Assembly: GCA_934339005.1 (NCBI GenBank)
Contig: CAKRHR010000011.1
Coordinates: 1-64,000, forward strand
Reading direction: 5' to 3'
Origin: an uncultured Catenibacillus sp.
GTDB lineage: Bacteria; Bacillota; Clostridia; Lachnospirales; Lachnospiraceae
DNA: 64,000 bases
Shown: one piece after another, positions 36,152 through 44,733 of the stretch
Layout of the letters: each line of letters opens with the position of its first letter
How positions within the stretch are numbered: the first letter of the stretch is position 1
Made by a program: the position numbers and the translations under genes
The notes under the pieces: generated by a model
Told to the model about the DNA's origin: nothing
Database searches by the model: none
Seen by the model: the letters and a program-made list of their open reading frames with translations, nothing else

Positions 36152-36257
36152 AAACTCATGCCTCCCTCTTTATTAATTTTGCATCTCTCATCTATATTAT
36201 AATTTCACTATCACACATCTGCAACCACATTTTATTGGGTTTTTGTATGGCATTGGG

Positions 36258-36286
36258 TTGTGTATGCACTTGTTTTCTCTTATAAT
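36258..36286 (+). promoter_or_regulatory. Promoter of the AraC-type regulator
   Basis: TTGTGT (36258-36263), 17 bases, TATAAT (36281-36286). The transcript would begin near 36293 and carry a 120-base leader with a terminator-like hairpin. Confidence 0.65.
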
Positions 36287-36306
36287 GATAATATGATATA
36301 AGTGCC

Positions 36307-36357
36307 AAAAATCTAAATTATGATTATGCCTGCACAAAGGCATGCTTTAGATTTTTT
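36307..36357 (+). terminator. Terminator-like hairpin in the leader of the AraC-type regulator
   Basis: Outer arms AAATCTAAA / TTTAGATTT (36309-36317, 36346-36354) and inner arms ATGCCT / AGGCAT (36326-36331, 36338-36343) are followed by T6 (36352-36357). It sits between promoter and start codon, so it could attenuate the regulator. Confidence 0.55.
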
Positions 36358-36413
36358 GACATACCGAACATCCAAATATGTAATAGGATTCACGATAAAA
36401 GGCAGGTGATTTT

Positions 36414-37523
36414 ATGTTTTCAAATCCATCTTCACTTATTAAAATATGCAATGATATGACAAATCCACAGCAGCAAAAGTTATTGCCTGCAAATCACAGG
36501 CTTGGGCAGCGGATTGTTTGTCCGGAATATTCTAAATCCGCGCGTGAAATCAAAACATATCCGTTGCTTGAAAATGAACGCATATTCGCACTTTGCTGGC
36601 ATTTTAATCGCGAAGGGCATTTGTATGCCAGCATTTGTCCGACACCTGAAGCTTTCTGCTATAAATTTGATATTAACGCATTCTCTGACCAGCAAAATCA
36701 GCTTCAAGTGCCAACTACTTTTACCGGAATGACACAGCTTCATACGCATGATTATATTGAACTTGCCTACATCGTTTCCGGAACATTTCATCAGAAAATC
36801 CTTGGTAAGGATATCACATTCCACAGTGGGGAATTTTGTCTGATTGACAAAAACTGTCTTCATCAGGATGACCTGAAAAATAAAGATGCTGTCATTTTAT
36901 TTCTTGGTATTGCCAATGATATGTTTGGTGAAATCATGAATGAGAACGTGACAACGCATAAAATCATTTCTTTTTTGCAGACCGCTTTGATGAAACAAAA
37001 GGATTTACAGCAGTATCTGCATTTTAAACCAGAAAACGAAGTGGCTGTAGCAGATGCCTCAAACGCTCTGTCTATGTTGCTCTCCGAATTAGCACATCAT
37101 GATGTCGGCTCACATTACATTTGTAAAGGTTTATTGCTTCGAATTTTCAGAATTTTAAGCACGCAGTATGCTTTCTCTTTGTCCAAAGAGCAGCGTGCAA
37201 CGATGAGCTGGGTGATTTTTGATGAAGTTTCTGAATATATGCATCGTTACTATGCACATATATCTATTCAGAATCTTGTTGCTCATTTTCATTTTCAGGA
37301 GGATTATTTTAATCGGCTGATAAAAAATAAAACCGGCATGACGTATTCCGGTTACATTCAGTCGATTCGCCTTGAAAAAGCAAAACAGCTCCTGCAAACC
37401 ACATCTATGACTGTAGATGCCGTTGCCGAAGCTGTCGGTTATCATAATAAAGGGTATTTTTATAAAATTTTTACCACAAACACCGGCCTCACCCCGATGC
37501 AATTTCGCAAGGAAAATCTATGA
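36414..37523 (+). CDS. AraC-family regulator with cupin sensor domain
   Basis: The protein has 369 residues. The N-terminal ~270 residues include a cupin-like sensor part (L-H-T-H-D-Y-I-E-L-A-Y-I-V-S-G, F-H-S-G-E-F-C-L-I). The last 100 residues carry two AraC helix-turn-helix units (I-Q-N-L-V-A-H-F-H-F-Q-E-D-Y-F-N and V-D-A-V-A-E-A-V-G-Y) ending in G-L-T-P-M-Q-F-R-K. It is divergent from the ara operon, which it most likely controls in response to arabinose. Confidence 0.93.
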   Translation: MFSNPSSLIKICNDMTNPQQQKLLPANHRLGQRIVCPEYSKSAREIKTYPLLENERIFALCWHFNREGHLYASICPTPEAFCYKFDINAFSDQQNQLQVPTTFTGMTQLHTHDYIELAYIVSGTFHQKILGKDITFHSGEFCLIDKNCLHQDDLKNKDAVILFLGIANDMFGEIMNENVTTHKIISFLQTALMKQKDLQQYLHFKPENEVAVADASNALSMLLSELAHHDVGSHYICKGLLLRIFRILSTQYAFSLSKEQRATMSWVIFDEVSEYMHRYYAHISIQNLVAHFHFQEDYFNRLIKNKTGMTYSGYIQSIRLEKAKQLLQTTSMTVDAVAEAVGYHNKGYFYKIFTTNTGLTPMQFRKENL

Positions 37524-37531
37524 TATTCATA

Positions 37532-37576
37532 ATACGCTATGAGTGGCAAAAGTAAATTTTGCCACTCATAGCGTAT
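37532..37576. repeat. Perfect palindrome between convergent genes
   Basis: Two 20-base arms (37532-37551, 37557-37576) around GTAAA, with core GAGTGGCAAAA. It may act as a two-way terminator between the AraC-type gene and the U32 gene, but there is no U-run outside the arms. The same core occurs elsewhere in the window (54152-54182, 30594-30617, 30511-30546). Confidence 0.75.
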
Positions 37577-38802
37577 TAGTCTTCCTTTCGACGAAGCAAA
37601 TCCCCAACTTCCAGTACTTCATCAAAAGCAACATATATTTCCTGTTTTGGATGCGGGCAGCTTTCCATCGGATTGCCCTCTGCATCCTTCATTCCTTTCA
37701 CCTGTGCCAGAACGTTTCTGCCGTCTGGCTTCATAATCTCAATGGTTTCACCCACAAAGAATTTGTTTTTCTGTTCAAGTTTATACATGCCCTCTGCATT
37801 CACATCTTCCACGATACCAAGATATGTGTATTCTTTCACATAAGTATTGCTGTCATAAATCTGAGTTTCGTGTGTCGGCTTGCCAAAGAAAAATCCTGTT
37901 GTAAACTGACGATAAGTACACTTTGAAATTTCTTCCTGGTAATATGGAATTTTTGAGGCATATAATGCCGGGTCTTTCATATAATCATCAATCGCCTGTC
38001 TGTAAGTACGTGCAACAACGGCAACATATAAAGCTGTCTTCATACGTCCTTCAATCTTAAAGCTGTCAATGCCGGCTTCGAATAAATCTGGAATATGTTC
38101 AATCATACATAAATCCTTGGAGTTAAAGATATATGTGCCACGCTCATTTTCCTCAACAGGAAGATACTCTCCCGGACGACTTTCCTCCATAACTGCATAT
38201 TTCCAGCGGCATGGATGTGTACAGGCACCCTGATTAGCATCACGTCCTGTAAAATAATTACTTAAGAGGCATCTGCCTGAATAGGAAATACACATCGCAC
38301 CGTGTACAAAACTTTCAATCTCAAGATCATCCGGAATATGCGCACGAATCTCTTTGATTTCTTCAATTGACAATTCTCTGGCAGAAACCACTCGTTTTGC
38401 GCCAAGACGATGCCAGAATAAATAAGTCATATAGTTTGTATTGTTTGCCTGTGTACTGATATGAATCTCAATCTCAGGACACACTTCTTTGGCAATTGTA
38501 AATACACCCGGATCAGAAATAATCAATGCATCCGGTCCAATCACTTTAAGTTCTTCAAAGTATGCACGCACACCTTCTAAATCACTGTTGTGTGCAAGAA
38601 TATTTGCTGTTACAAACACGCGGACATTGTGCGCGTGCGCAAAAGCAATACCTTCAATCATATCTTCTTTTGAAAAGTTTTTTGATTTGGCTCTCAGGCT
38701 GAATACCTCGCCACCAATATAAACTGCATCTGCCCCGAACAATACAGCCGTTTTTAAAACCTCCAGACTGCTTGCCGGAATAAGTAATTCAGGTTTTCTC
38801 AT
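37576..38802 (-). CDS. trhP: U32-family tRNA hydroxylation protein
   Basis: The protein has 408 residues from the ATG at 38802 (AAGG before). U32 features are K-P-E-L-L-I-P-A-S-S-L-E, A-D-A-V-Y-I-G-G-E, F-V-H-G-A-M-C-I-S-Y-S-G-R-C-L-L-S and S-F-K-I-E-G-R-M-K, with the four cluster-binding Cys. Bacillus TrhP proteins hydroxylate U34 of tRNA (ho5U) using prephenate. The next gene is the methyltransferase TrmR, which makes mo5U from it, as in the B. subtilis yrrM-yrrN-yrrO group. Older annotation calls this a peptidase. Confidence 0.88.
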   Translation of the reverse strand: MRKPELLIPASSLEVLKTAVLFGADAVYIGGEVFSLRAKSKNFSKEDMIEGIAFAHAHNVRVFVTANILAHNSDLEGVRAYFEELKVIGPDALIISDPGVFTIAKEVCPEIEIHISTQANNTNYMTYLFWHRLGAKRVVSARELSIEEIKEIRAHIPDDLEIESFVHGAMCISYSGRCLLSNYFTGRDANQGACTHPCRWKYAVMEESRPGEYLPVEENERGTYIFNSKDLCMIEHIPDLFEAGIDSFKIEGRMKTALYVAVVARTYRQAIDDYMKDPALYASKIPYYQEEISKCTYRQFTTGFFFGKPTHETQIYDSNTYVKEYTYLGIVEDVNAEGMYKLEQKNKFFVGETIEIMKPDGRNVLAQVKGMKDAEGNPMESCPHPKQEIYVAFDEVLEVGDLLRRKED

Positions 38803-38836
38803 TGTTTTCATCCTTAATATTATATTTATGATATTC

Positions 38837-39478
38837 CTACCGCAATTTCGTCGTCACTGCCACACCATCGCCAATTGGCAGAACCGCCGTGCGAAGTTCA
38901 TCGGTATGTGTCAGTGCCCACAGGTACTCGCGCATACGGCTATGAATCGTGCGGTTACGTCTGGTGACGGCATATCGGGATTCCACGATGTCACCGTCCT
39001 GCAGCACATTGTCCGATACAAGTGTACCACCCACCTTTAACAGGCGCATGACCTCCGGAAAGAAATGAATGTACTGCCCTTTGGCCGCATCCATAAAAAT
39101 AAAATCATATCCCGGTTCAAGTGTCTTCATCACTTCCGCCGCATCACCCTCAAGCAACGTAATCTGCTTCGTCTTACCTGCTCTTTCAAAATTATGCTTT
39201 GCAATCGGAATACGCACATCATAATTTTCAATAGTTGTAATATGCGCATCCTCAGCATATTCACTCATCAAAAGCGCGGAAAAGCCTACTGCAGTTCCCA
39301 CTTCAAGAATCGCCTTAGGCTTTACCATCGTCAACAGCACCCCAAGCAGTGTACCGGTTTCCTGACGGATAATCGGTACACCGTCTTTTAATGCCTGCTT
39401 TCGTATTTCGCTTATCAAAGGACTATATCCTCTGTCGAGTGAATGAATATATTCTATCATTCTCTCATCAACATTCAT
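38837..39478 (-). CDS. trmR: tRNA 5-hydroxyuridine O-methyltransferase
   Basis: The protein has 213 residues of class I SAM fold: I-L-E-V-G-T-A-V-G-F-S-A-L-L, then F-I-F-M-D-A-A-K-G-Q-Y and L-V-S-D-N-V-L. It matches the YrrM/TrmR group, which methylates ho5U34 to mo5U34. It lies directly before the trhP gene. AGGAG precedes the ATG. Confidence 0.88.
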   Translation of the reverse strand: MNVDERMIEYIHSLDRGYSPLISEIRKQALKDGVPIIRQETGTLLGVLLTMVKPKAILEVGTAVGFSALLMSEYAEDAHITTIENYDVRIPIAKHNFERAGKTKQITLLEGDAAEVMKTLEPGYDFIFMDAAKGQYIHFFPEVMRLLKVGGTLVSDNVLQDGDIVESRYAVTRRNRTIHSRMREYLWALTHTDELRTAVLPIGDGVAVTTKLR

Positions 39479-39480
39479 CT

Positions 39481-40005
39481 TTATTCTCCTGCGCCGCCAT
39501 CTGCATTGTCTGTGGATGCATCTGCGCCATCCTGTGCTTTTTCATCCGCACTTGAATCTTCTGTTTCCTTAATAGAACCTGTCGCATCTTCACCAAGAAT
39601 CGCCTGCTGACCATTGTTTGCCGCAGGAGTTGTTGTCAAAACAACAAGCATCTGGTCTGCTGTCATAGATTTACTCAGTTCGTATGTGCCTGGTGAAAGC
39701 TTGTCATCAAGCTTTTCAAGCTTTGCACGAATCTCGAATGCTGCCTTATATTTGATCAACTTAGCATGTTCCAATGCGGACGCTATGTCTGAAAGGGTCT
39801 GGCCTTCCTGAACTGTAAAATCAACTGTTTCTGTATCATACTTAGACATCACAGGGTCACCAAAGACCTGATATGAGAAATCATATCCCAATGTGGCTAC
39901 TCTGATAAACAAAAAGAATACCAGAACATAGACACATACATGTATCACTGTTTCAAGAAATCCAAGTCCTACTTTTTTACCAATTTGTGCTTTTCTGCTG
40001 CTCAT
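39481..40005 (-). CDS. MltG/YrrL-like membrane protein without catalytic domain
   Basis: The protein has 174 residues. One membrane span (about 15-37) is followed by the LysM-like N-terminal lobe of MltG (V-Q-E-G-Q-T-L-S-D-I-A-S-A-L and L-S-P-G-T-Y-E-L). The sequence then changes to an acidic, Asp/Ala/Glu-rich tail. The lytic transglycosylase domain is absent. Its place is that of yrrL (mltG) in Bacillus, so it is a shortened orthologue. It probably binds or senses rather than cuts peptidoglycan. Confidence 0.8.
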   Translation of the reverse strand: MSSRKAQIGKKVGLGFLETVIHVCVYVLVFFLFIRVATLGYDFSYQVFGDPVMSKYDTETVDFTVQEGQTLSDIASALEHAKLIKYKAAFEIRAKLEKLDDKLSPGTYELSKSMTADQMLVVLTTTPAANNGQQAILGEDATGSIKETEDSSADEKAQDGADASTDNADGGAGE

Positions 40006-40035
40006 TTTTGTTCTCGTCAGCCCCCTTTTGAAGAA

Positions 40036-41712
40036 CTACGCATCCACTTCCATGATAATCGGAAGAATCATCGGATTACGTTTTGTCTGTTTCCAAATGT
40101 AATCGCCCAGAGATTCACGGACAACATTCTTAATCTTACTCCAGTCGCAACACTTCTTACTCATACACTCATCGAGTGCATCTGCAACAATACGTCGTGC
40201 TTCATCCATCAAATCACCGGATTCACGGACATATACAAAACCTCTTGAAACAATATCCGGACCGGATAAAATCTGATTGGAGTATCTGTCCAATGTCATC
40301 ACAACAATAATCAGACCATTCTGTGACAGCATCTGACGGTCACGCAATACAATATTGCCGACATCGCCAATGCCAAGACCATCCACCATGATACCGCCTG
40401 CAGGCACATGACCTGCAACTTTAGCTTCATCACTGGATAACTCAAGGACTTCGCCTGCTTTCATAATAATGATATGGTCTTTTTCGATACCCATCGTCGC
40501 AGCCAGTTCAGAATGTGCTTTCAGATGACGATATTCACCATGTACAGGAATCGCGAACTTCGGCTGTGTCAATGCATAAATCAATTTAATCTCTTCCTGG
40601 CAGGCATGTCCGGATACGTGTGTATCCTGGAAAATAACGTCTGCGCCCTTCCGGTAAAGTTCATTAATAATGTTGCTGACCGCTTTTTCATTGCCCGGAA
40701 TCGGATTTGAACTGAAAATCACTGTATCACCTGGATTAATGGAAACTTTCTTATGGATAGACGCTGCCATTCTTGACAGTGCTGCCATCGTTTCACCCTG
40801 GCTGCCTGTTGTAATCAGGACAATCTGTTCCGGTGGATAATTCTTCATGCTCTCAAGGTCAATCAGTGTATTGTCAGGAATATTGATATATCCAAGTTCC
40901 TGCGCAATCGTGATAATATTTACCATGCTTCGGCCTTCAACAATAACCTTGCGGCCGTATTTGTATGCAGTGTTAATAATCTGCTGTACACGGTCCACAT
41001 TCGAAGCAAATGTCGCAATAATAATACGTGAACCCTTATGTTCATTAAATATATGGTCAAATGTACGTCCGACAACCCGCTCAGATTGGGTAAATCCCGG
41101 ACGTTCTGCGTTCGTACTGTCGCACATCAGTGCCAGAACGCCTTTCTTTCCAAGCTCTGCAAATCTCTGTAAATCAATACGCTCACCAAATACCGGTGTA
41201 TAGTCAATCTTAAAGTCGCCGGTGTGCACAATAATACCTGCCGGTGTATAAATCGCAAGTGCTGTCGCATCGGCAATACTATGGTTTGTCTTAATAAATT
41301 CGATTCTGAAATCACCAAGATTAATAGACTGACCATGTTTGATGACTTTGCGCTTCACTGATTTCATTAAATTGTGTTCTTTTAATTTATGCTCAATAAT
41401 ACCCATTGTCAGCTTTGTGGCATAAATCGGTACCTGAATTTCCTTCAGGACATAAGGCAATGCACCGATATGGTCTTCGTGTCCGTGAGTAATGACAAAA
41501 CCCTTGACTTTATCGATGTTATCCTTCAAATAAGTGATATCAGGAACAACCAGGTCGATACCAAGCATGTCATCTGTCGGAAATGCCAAACCACAGTCTA
41601 CCACGATAATACTGTTTGGCGTTTCAAAACATGTGATGTTCATACCGATTTGTTCCAGTCCTCCGAGAGGAATAATCTTTACCTTCGCATCAATATTCAT
41701 TTTTGTTTTCAA
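40036..41712 (-). CDS. rnj: Ribonuclease J
   Basis: The protein has 558 residues of metallo-beta-lactamase/beta-CASP fold with the H-G-H-E-D-H-I-G zinc motif, H-T-G-D-F-K and a C-terminal dimer domain. It takes part in mRNA decay and rRNA maturation with 5'-3' exonuclease and endonuclease activity. A TTG start (41712) behind AGAGGTG is used; an internal ATG lies four codons further without its own site. Confidence 0.95.
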   Translation of the reverse strand: MKTKMNIDAKVKIIPLGGLEQIGMNITCFETPNSIIVVDCGLAFPTDDMLGIDLVVPDITYLKDNIDKVKGFVITHGHEDHIGALPYVLKEIQVPIYATKLTMGIIEHKLKEHNLMKSVKRKVIKHGQSINLGDFRIEFIKTNHSIADATALAIYTPAGIIVHTGDFKIDYTPVFGERIDLQRFAELGKKGVLALMCDSTNAERPGFTQSERVVGRTFDHIFNEHKGSRIIIATFASNVDRVQQIINTAYKYGRKVIVEGRSMVNIITIAQELGYINIPDNTLIDLESMKNYPPEQIVLITTGSQGETMAALSRMAASIHKKVSINPGDTVIFSSNPIPGNEKAVSNIINELYRKGADVIFQDTHVSGHACQEEIKLIYALTQPKFAIPVHGEYRHLKAHSELAATMGIEKDHIIIMKAGEVLELSSDEAKVAGHVPAGGIMVDGLGIGDVGNIVLRDRQMLSQNGLIIVVMTLDRYSNQILSGPDIVSRGFVYVRESGDLMDEARRIVADALDECMSKKCCDWSKIKNVVRESLGDYIWKQTKRNPMILPIIMEVDA

Positions 41713-41721
41713 TTCGCACCT

Positions 41722-41988
41722 CTACAATTCAATGTCTATGTCATCCAGTAATTGTTCAAAGACTTTTGAAATTGCATCAAGTTCACGTTCGTCCTCTACA
41801 AATTCAAACACAGATTCTTCCTTGGCCGAATCACTGAATGTTTCCTTTAATATATATGCCACTTCATCATCCATCACGTCTGTGGCAAGAATATATCTGA
41901 TGTTATTAATCGTTGTCTGTTCTACAATATGAAATTCCAGATTTTCTCCATCTTCTGATTTGAATACAACTTTTTCCTGCTTACTCAT
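41722..41988 (-). CDS. DUF1292 protein (YrzB-like)
   Basis: A small acidic protein of 88 residues with the DUF1292 pattern (V-V-F-K-S-E-D-G-E-N-L-E-F, R-Y-I-L-A-T-D). Function unknown. It is conserved beside ruvX in Firmicutes, and here its start overlaps the ruvX stop by four bases. Confidence 0.88.
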   Translation of the reverse strand: MSKQEKVVFKSEDGENLEFHIVEQTTINNIRYILATDVMDDEVAYILKETFSDSAKEESVFEFVEDERELDAISKVFEQLLDDIDIEL

Positions 41989-42419
41989 AAATTCCTCCTA
42001 AGCTGCAGGCTGTCCAGATATCCCTGCAAAATAAAAACAGCCGCAAGCTGGTCCACATAAGTTTTTCTGTTCTCTCTGCGCACTCCGCCCTCAATTAATG
42101 TACGTTCGGCTGCTACTGTACTCATACGCTCATCCCATAAAATCACTTCAAGACCGGTCCGTCGTTCAACCATCGCCTTAAATTCTTCGGTTTCCTCACA
42201 GCGAATGCCGCTGGAGTTGTTCATATGTTTAGGATATCCGAGCACAATCTTCTCAATACCGTATTGCTGCACAAGTTCATCGATTCTTGCCAGAGTCTTT
42301 CGCAATTTGTTAGCTTCTTTTCTGGTAATCGTTTCCACAGCCTGTGCAGTAAAACCTAATTCATCGCTGACTGCCACGCCGACAGTCTTTGTTCCGTAAT
42401 CCAGTCCTAATATTCGCAT
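41985..42419 (-). CDS. ruvX: Pre-16S rRNA nuclease / RuvX family protein
   Basis: The protein has 144 residues of RNase H-like fold: I-L-G-L-D-Y-G-T-K-T-V-G-V-A-V-S at the start, V-L-G-Y-P-K-H-M-N, and W-D-E-R-M-S-T near the end. Named YqgF/RuvX. It processes 16S rRNA ends and is essential in many bacteria. Part of the ireB-ruvX-DUF1292 run. Confidence 0.94.
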   Translation of the reverse strand: MRILGLDYGTKTVGVAVSDELGFTAQAVETITRKEANKLRKTLARIDELVQQYGIEKIVLGYPKHMNNSSGIRCEETEEFKAMVERRTGLEVILWDERMSTVAAERTLIEGGVRRENRKTYVDQLAAVFILQGYLDSLQLRRNL

Positions 42420-42435
42420 AATCTGTCCTGCACCG

Positions 42436-42696
42436 CTACTTCAGGTTCACATCAATATAGTTCTGAAGTAATTCCTCCAGAAGCTCATCTCTGTCGACCT
42501 TCATAATCAGATATCTGGCATTCTTATAGCTTGTCACATATGTCGGGTCACCGGACATAATATAACCAATAATCTGGCTGACCGGGTTGTAACCCTTCTC
42601 TGTCAGTGCAATATATACTGCACTTAAGATGTCTTTGACAGAAATATCCGGCTCACTGCTTACTTTGAAGTATTGTGTATTTTTATTATCTGGCAT
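42436..42696 (-). CDS. ireB: IreB-family regulatory phosphoprotein
   Basis: The protein has 86 residues from the ATG at 42696 (AAGGAAGTG before it), the usual family length; the longer frame from 42750 is not needed. Conserved parts are A-V-Y-I-A-L-T-E-K-G-Y-N-P and Q-I-I-G-Y-I-M-S-G-D-P-T-Y-V-T. In Enterococcus the homologue is phosphorylated by the IreK kinase and adjusts envelope-stress resistance. Confidence 0.93.
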   Translation of the reverse strand: MPDNKNTQYFKVSSEPDISVKDILSAVYIALTEKGYNPVSQIIGYIMSGDPTYVTSYKNARYLIMKVDRDELLEELLQNYIDVNLK

Positions 42697-42814
42697 ATTG
42701 CTCACTTCCTTACTTTCTATAGATTGAATGCATTTATTTTCATAAATCAAAATACATTCATTCCATTTTCCATGAATCTGCTAACTACTATGATAATATA
42801 TTATGAAATAAAAT

Positions 42815-44236
42815 TCAATCCATTCTTTCACAATTCATAAATTCTTTTGAATTTTGACCGATAGATTTAACTTTAATAATATCGTTGGATTTTTCATTTT
42901 TTTTAGGTACAGCCACTTTGATATATTCCTTGCTGTGACCTGTCATGTATGTTTTCCCGTCTATTTCGACATCTTCTTCAAGCAAGACCTCCATCGGACG
43001 TTCCGCCCAGAAATCCCTGTATTCCTGCTGCAATTTTGCATCCAGTGCCAGTAAAATATCGCTGCGCTTTGTCTTTATCTGCTCATCCACCTGATTTTCC
43101 ATAACAGCTGCCCGTGTGCCCTGACGTTTGGAATATTTAAAAATGTGCATCTGTGCAAAGGAAATATCCTCAAGAAATGCCTTGCAGATTTCAAATTCTT
43201 CGTCTGTTTCTCCCGGAAAACCGACAATGACATCGGTTGTCAGTGCCGGATGGTCAAACCAGCATCTGAGTGTATCGCAGCCACGTTTGTATTCTTCGGC
43301 AGTATAGTGTCTGTTCATGCGTTTTAACGTCGCATCGCAGCCACTTTGCAGTGACAGGTGAAAATGCGCACAAATCTGTGGAATCTCCGATAATGCTTTG
43401 GCAAATTCATCTGTGATAATCTGTGGTTCAAGTGAACCCAGGCGGATACGCATCACACCCTCCACCTGAGCAATACTCTGAATCAGATGCAGTAAATGTG
43501 AACCGTCATGTGGGTGGTCATTATAATTTTCCCCTTCAAAATCCATGCCGTAGGATGAAATATGAATGCCCGTCAAAACGATTTCTTTATAATGATTGGC
43601 TGTCAGACGTTTTACCTCCGCCACAATATCTGCCTCGTTCCGGCTTCTGACACGACCTCTGGCATATGGAATAATGCAATACGAACAAAACTGGTTACAA
43701 CCGTCCTGAATCTTAATATAAGCTCTTGTATGTTCTGAAACTGTACTGATATTTAACTGTTCATACTCAGGCTTATGATTCAAATCCTTGATATAGCTTT
43801 TCTTTTCTATATTTTCTGTATTTTGTGTATTTTCCGAAATTTTTCTGTTATCCTCAGTCGTGTATTCACTGTCAAAGGTATGTCGGTAGCTTTCCACAAT
43901 ATCTACAATATCTTTTTTCTGATTATTACCAATAATCAAATCAATACTTCCATCCTCCAGAAGTGCATCACCTGCCGTCTGCACATAGCATCCTGTCGCC
44001 ACAATCACGCTGCCCGGATTTTTCTTCTTTGCGCGGTGAAGCATCTGTCTTGATTTTCGGTCTGCCATGCTTGTCACTGAACATGTATTAACAACATATA
44101 CATCTGCCTTGCCACTAAACTCTGTCACCTCATAGCCATGGCTGCCAAACAATTCCATCATGGCATCCGTTTCATACTGGTTTACTTTGCAGCCTAATGT
44201 ACAAAATGCCACGGTTTTTACGTTTTTTTCATTCAT
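42815..44236 (-). CDS. mtaB: tRNA t6A37 methylthiotransferase
   Basis: MtaB adds a methylthio group to t6A37 of tRNA. The protein has 473 residues. The N-terminal MTTase domain holds one [4Fe-4S] cluster (C-T-L-G-C-K-V-N-Q, N-T-C-S-V-T, T-G-C-Y-V-Q). The radical-SAM C-x3-C-x2-C is in D-G-C-N-Q-F-C-S-Y-C, and a TRAM domain ends the protein. Between the first two domains (about residues 124-160) is a low-complexity, Asn/Glu/Thr-rich insert. GAGGTG lies before the ATG. Confidence 0.94.
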   Translation of the reverse strand: MNEKNVKTVAFCTLGCKVNQYETDAMMELFGSHGYEVTEFSGKADVYVVNTCSVTSMADRKSRQMLHRAKKKNPGSVIVATGCYVQTAGDALLEDGSIDLIIGNNQKKDIVDIVESYRHTFDSEYTTEDNRKISENTQNTENIEKKSYIKDLNHKPEYEQLNISTVSEHTRAYIKIQDGCNQFCSYCIIPYARGRVRSRNEADIVAEVKRLTANHYKEIVLTGIHISSYGMDFEGENYNDHPHDGSHLLHLIQSIAQVEGVMRIRLGSLEPQIITDEFAKALSEIPQICAHFHLSLQSGCDATLKRMNRHYTAEEYKRGCDTLRCWFDHPALTTDVIVGFPGETDEEFEICKAFLEDISFAQMHIFKYSKRQGTRAAVMENQVDEQIKTKRSDILLALDAKLQQEYRDFWAERPMEVLLEEDVEIDGKTYMTGHSKEYIKVAVPKKNEKSNDIIKVKSIGQNSKEFMNCERMD

Positions 44237-44277
44237 TTTTGCTCACCTCACAAATTGATTTTCGTCGGTATTTATTA

Positions 44278-44306
44278 TTGACTTTTAACAGTTCTGATTG
44301 TACTAT
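44278..44306 (+). promoter_or_regulatory. Promoter of the HPr-like gene
   Basis: TTGACT (44278-44283), 17 bases, TACTAT (44301-44306), about 95 bases before the start codon. Confidence 0.55.
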
Positions 44307-44400
44307 ATAAGAGTAGAGTTATCTGACAGACATACGTTTAATTTATGTTTTTCAGAAAACTCCATGGTTTAAAAATACTATAAAAAGGGAGAATATAACT

Positions 44401-44634
44401 ATGAAAACAGTTCAAATTTGCCTCGATTCTATCGACAAAGTAAAATCATTCGTTAATGAAATTACACGCTTTGACACAGAATTTGATTTAATCTCAGGAA
44501 GATATGTTATTGATGCAAAATCAATCATGGGTATCTTCAGTCTTGACTTATCAAAGCCAATCACTCTGAACATTCATGCAGAGAATAACCTTGATGAGAT
44601 TCTTTCTATCATCAAACCATTTATCGTAGAATGA
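44401..44634 (+). CDS. HPr-like protein lacking the phosphocarrier histidine
   Basis: The protein has 77 residues with the HPr fold pattern, including the regulatory segment A-K-S-I-M-G-I-F-S-L with its Ser (position 41). Where HPr has the His that takes phosphate from enzyme I, this protein reads L-D-S-I-D-K-V, with no His. It therefore cannot pass phosphate to sugars and may work like Crh, as a partner of CcpA or other regulators. Monocistronic: own promoter, GGGAG site, and a strong terminator behind. Confidence 0.85.
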   Translation: MKTVQICLDSIDKVKSFVNEITRFDTEFDLISGRYVIDAKSIMGIFSLDLSKPITLNIHAENNLDEILSIIKPFIVE

Positions 44635-44672
44635 TGGAAACTCAACCATTTCATCGGAATACCTGGTATTTT

Positions 44673-44716
44673 ATATAGCACAGGAAACACTAAGATTTCC
44701 TGTGCTATATCTTTTT
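44673..44716 (+). terminator. Rho-independent terminator of the HPr-like gene
   Basis: Perfect 15-base stem (44673-44687 with 44696-44710, 8-base loop) followed by CTTTTT. Confidence 0.9.
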
Positions 44717-44733
44717 AATACTATATCTAATGA

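Noticed and set aside
37532..37576. Ordinary intrinsic terminator
   Set aside because: Very long perfect arms but no U-run outside them, and the same core occurs elsewhere; better seen as a member of a repeat family.
37576..38802. Secreted collagenase (U32 'peptidase')
   Set aside because: No signal peptide, four conserved Cys and the trmR neighbour point to tRNA hydroxylation.
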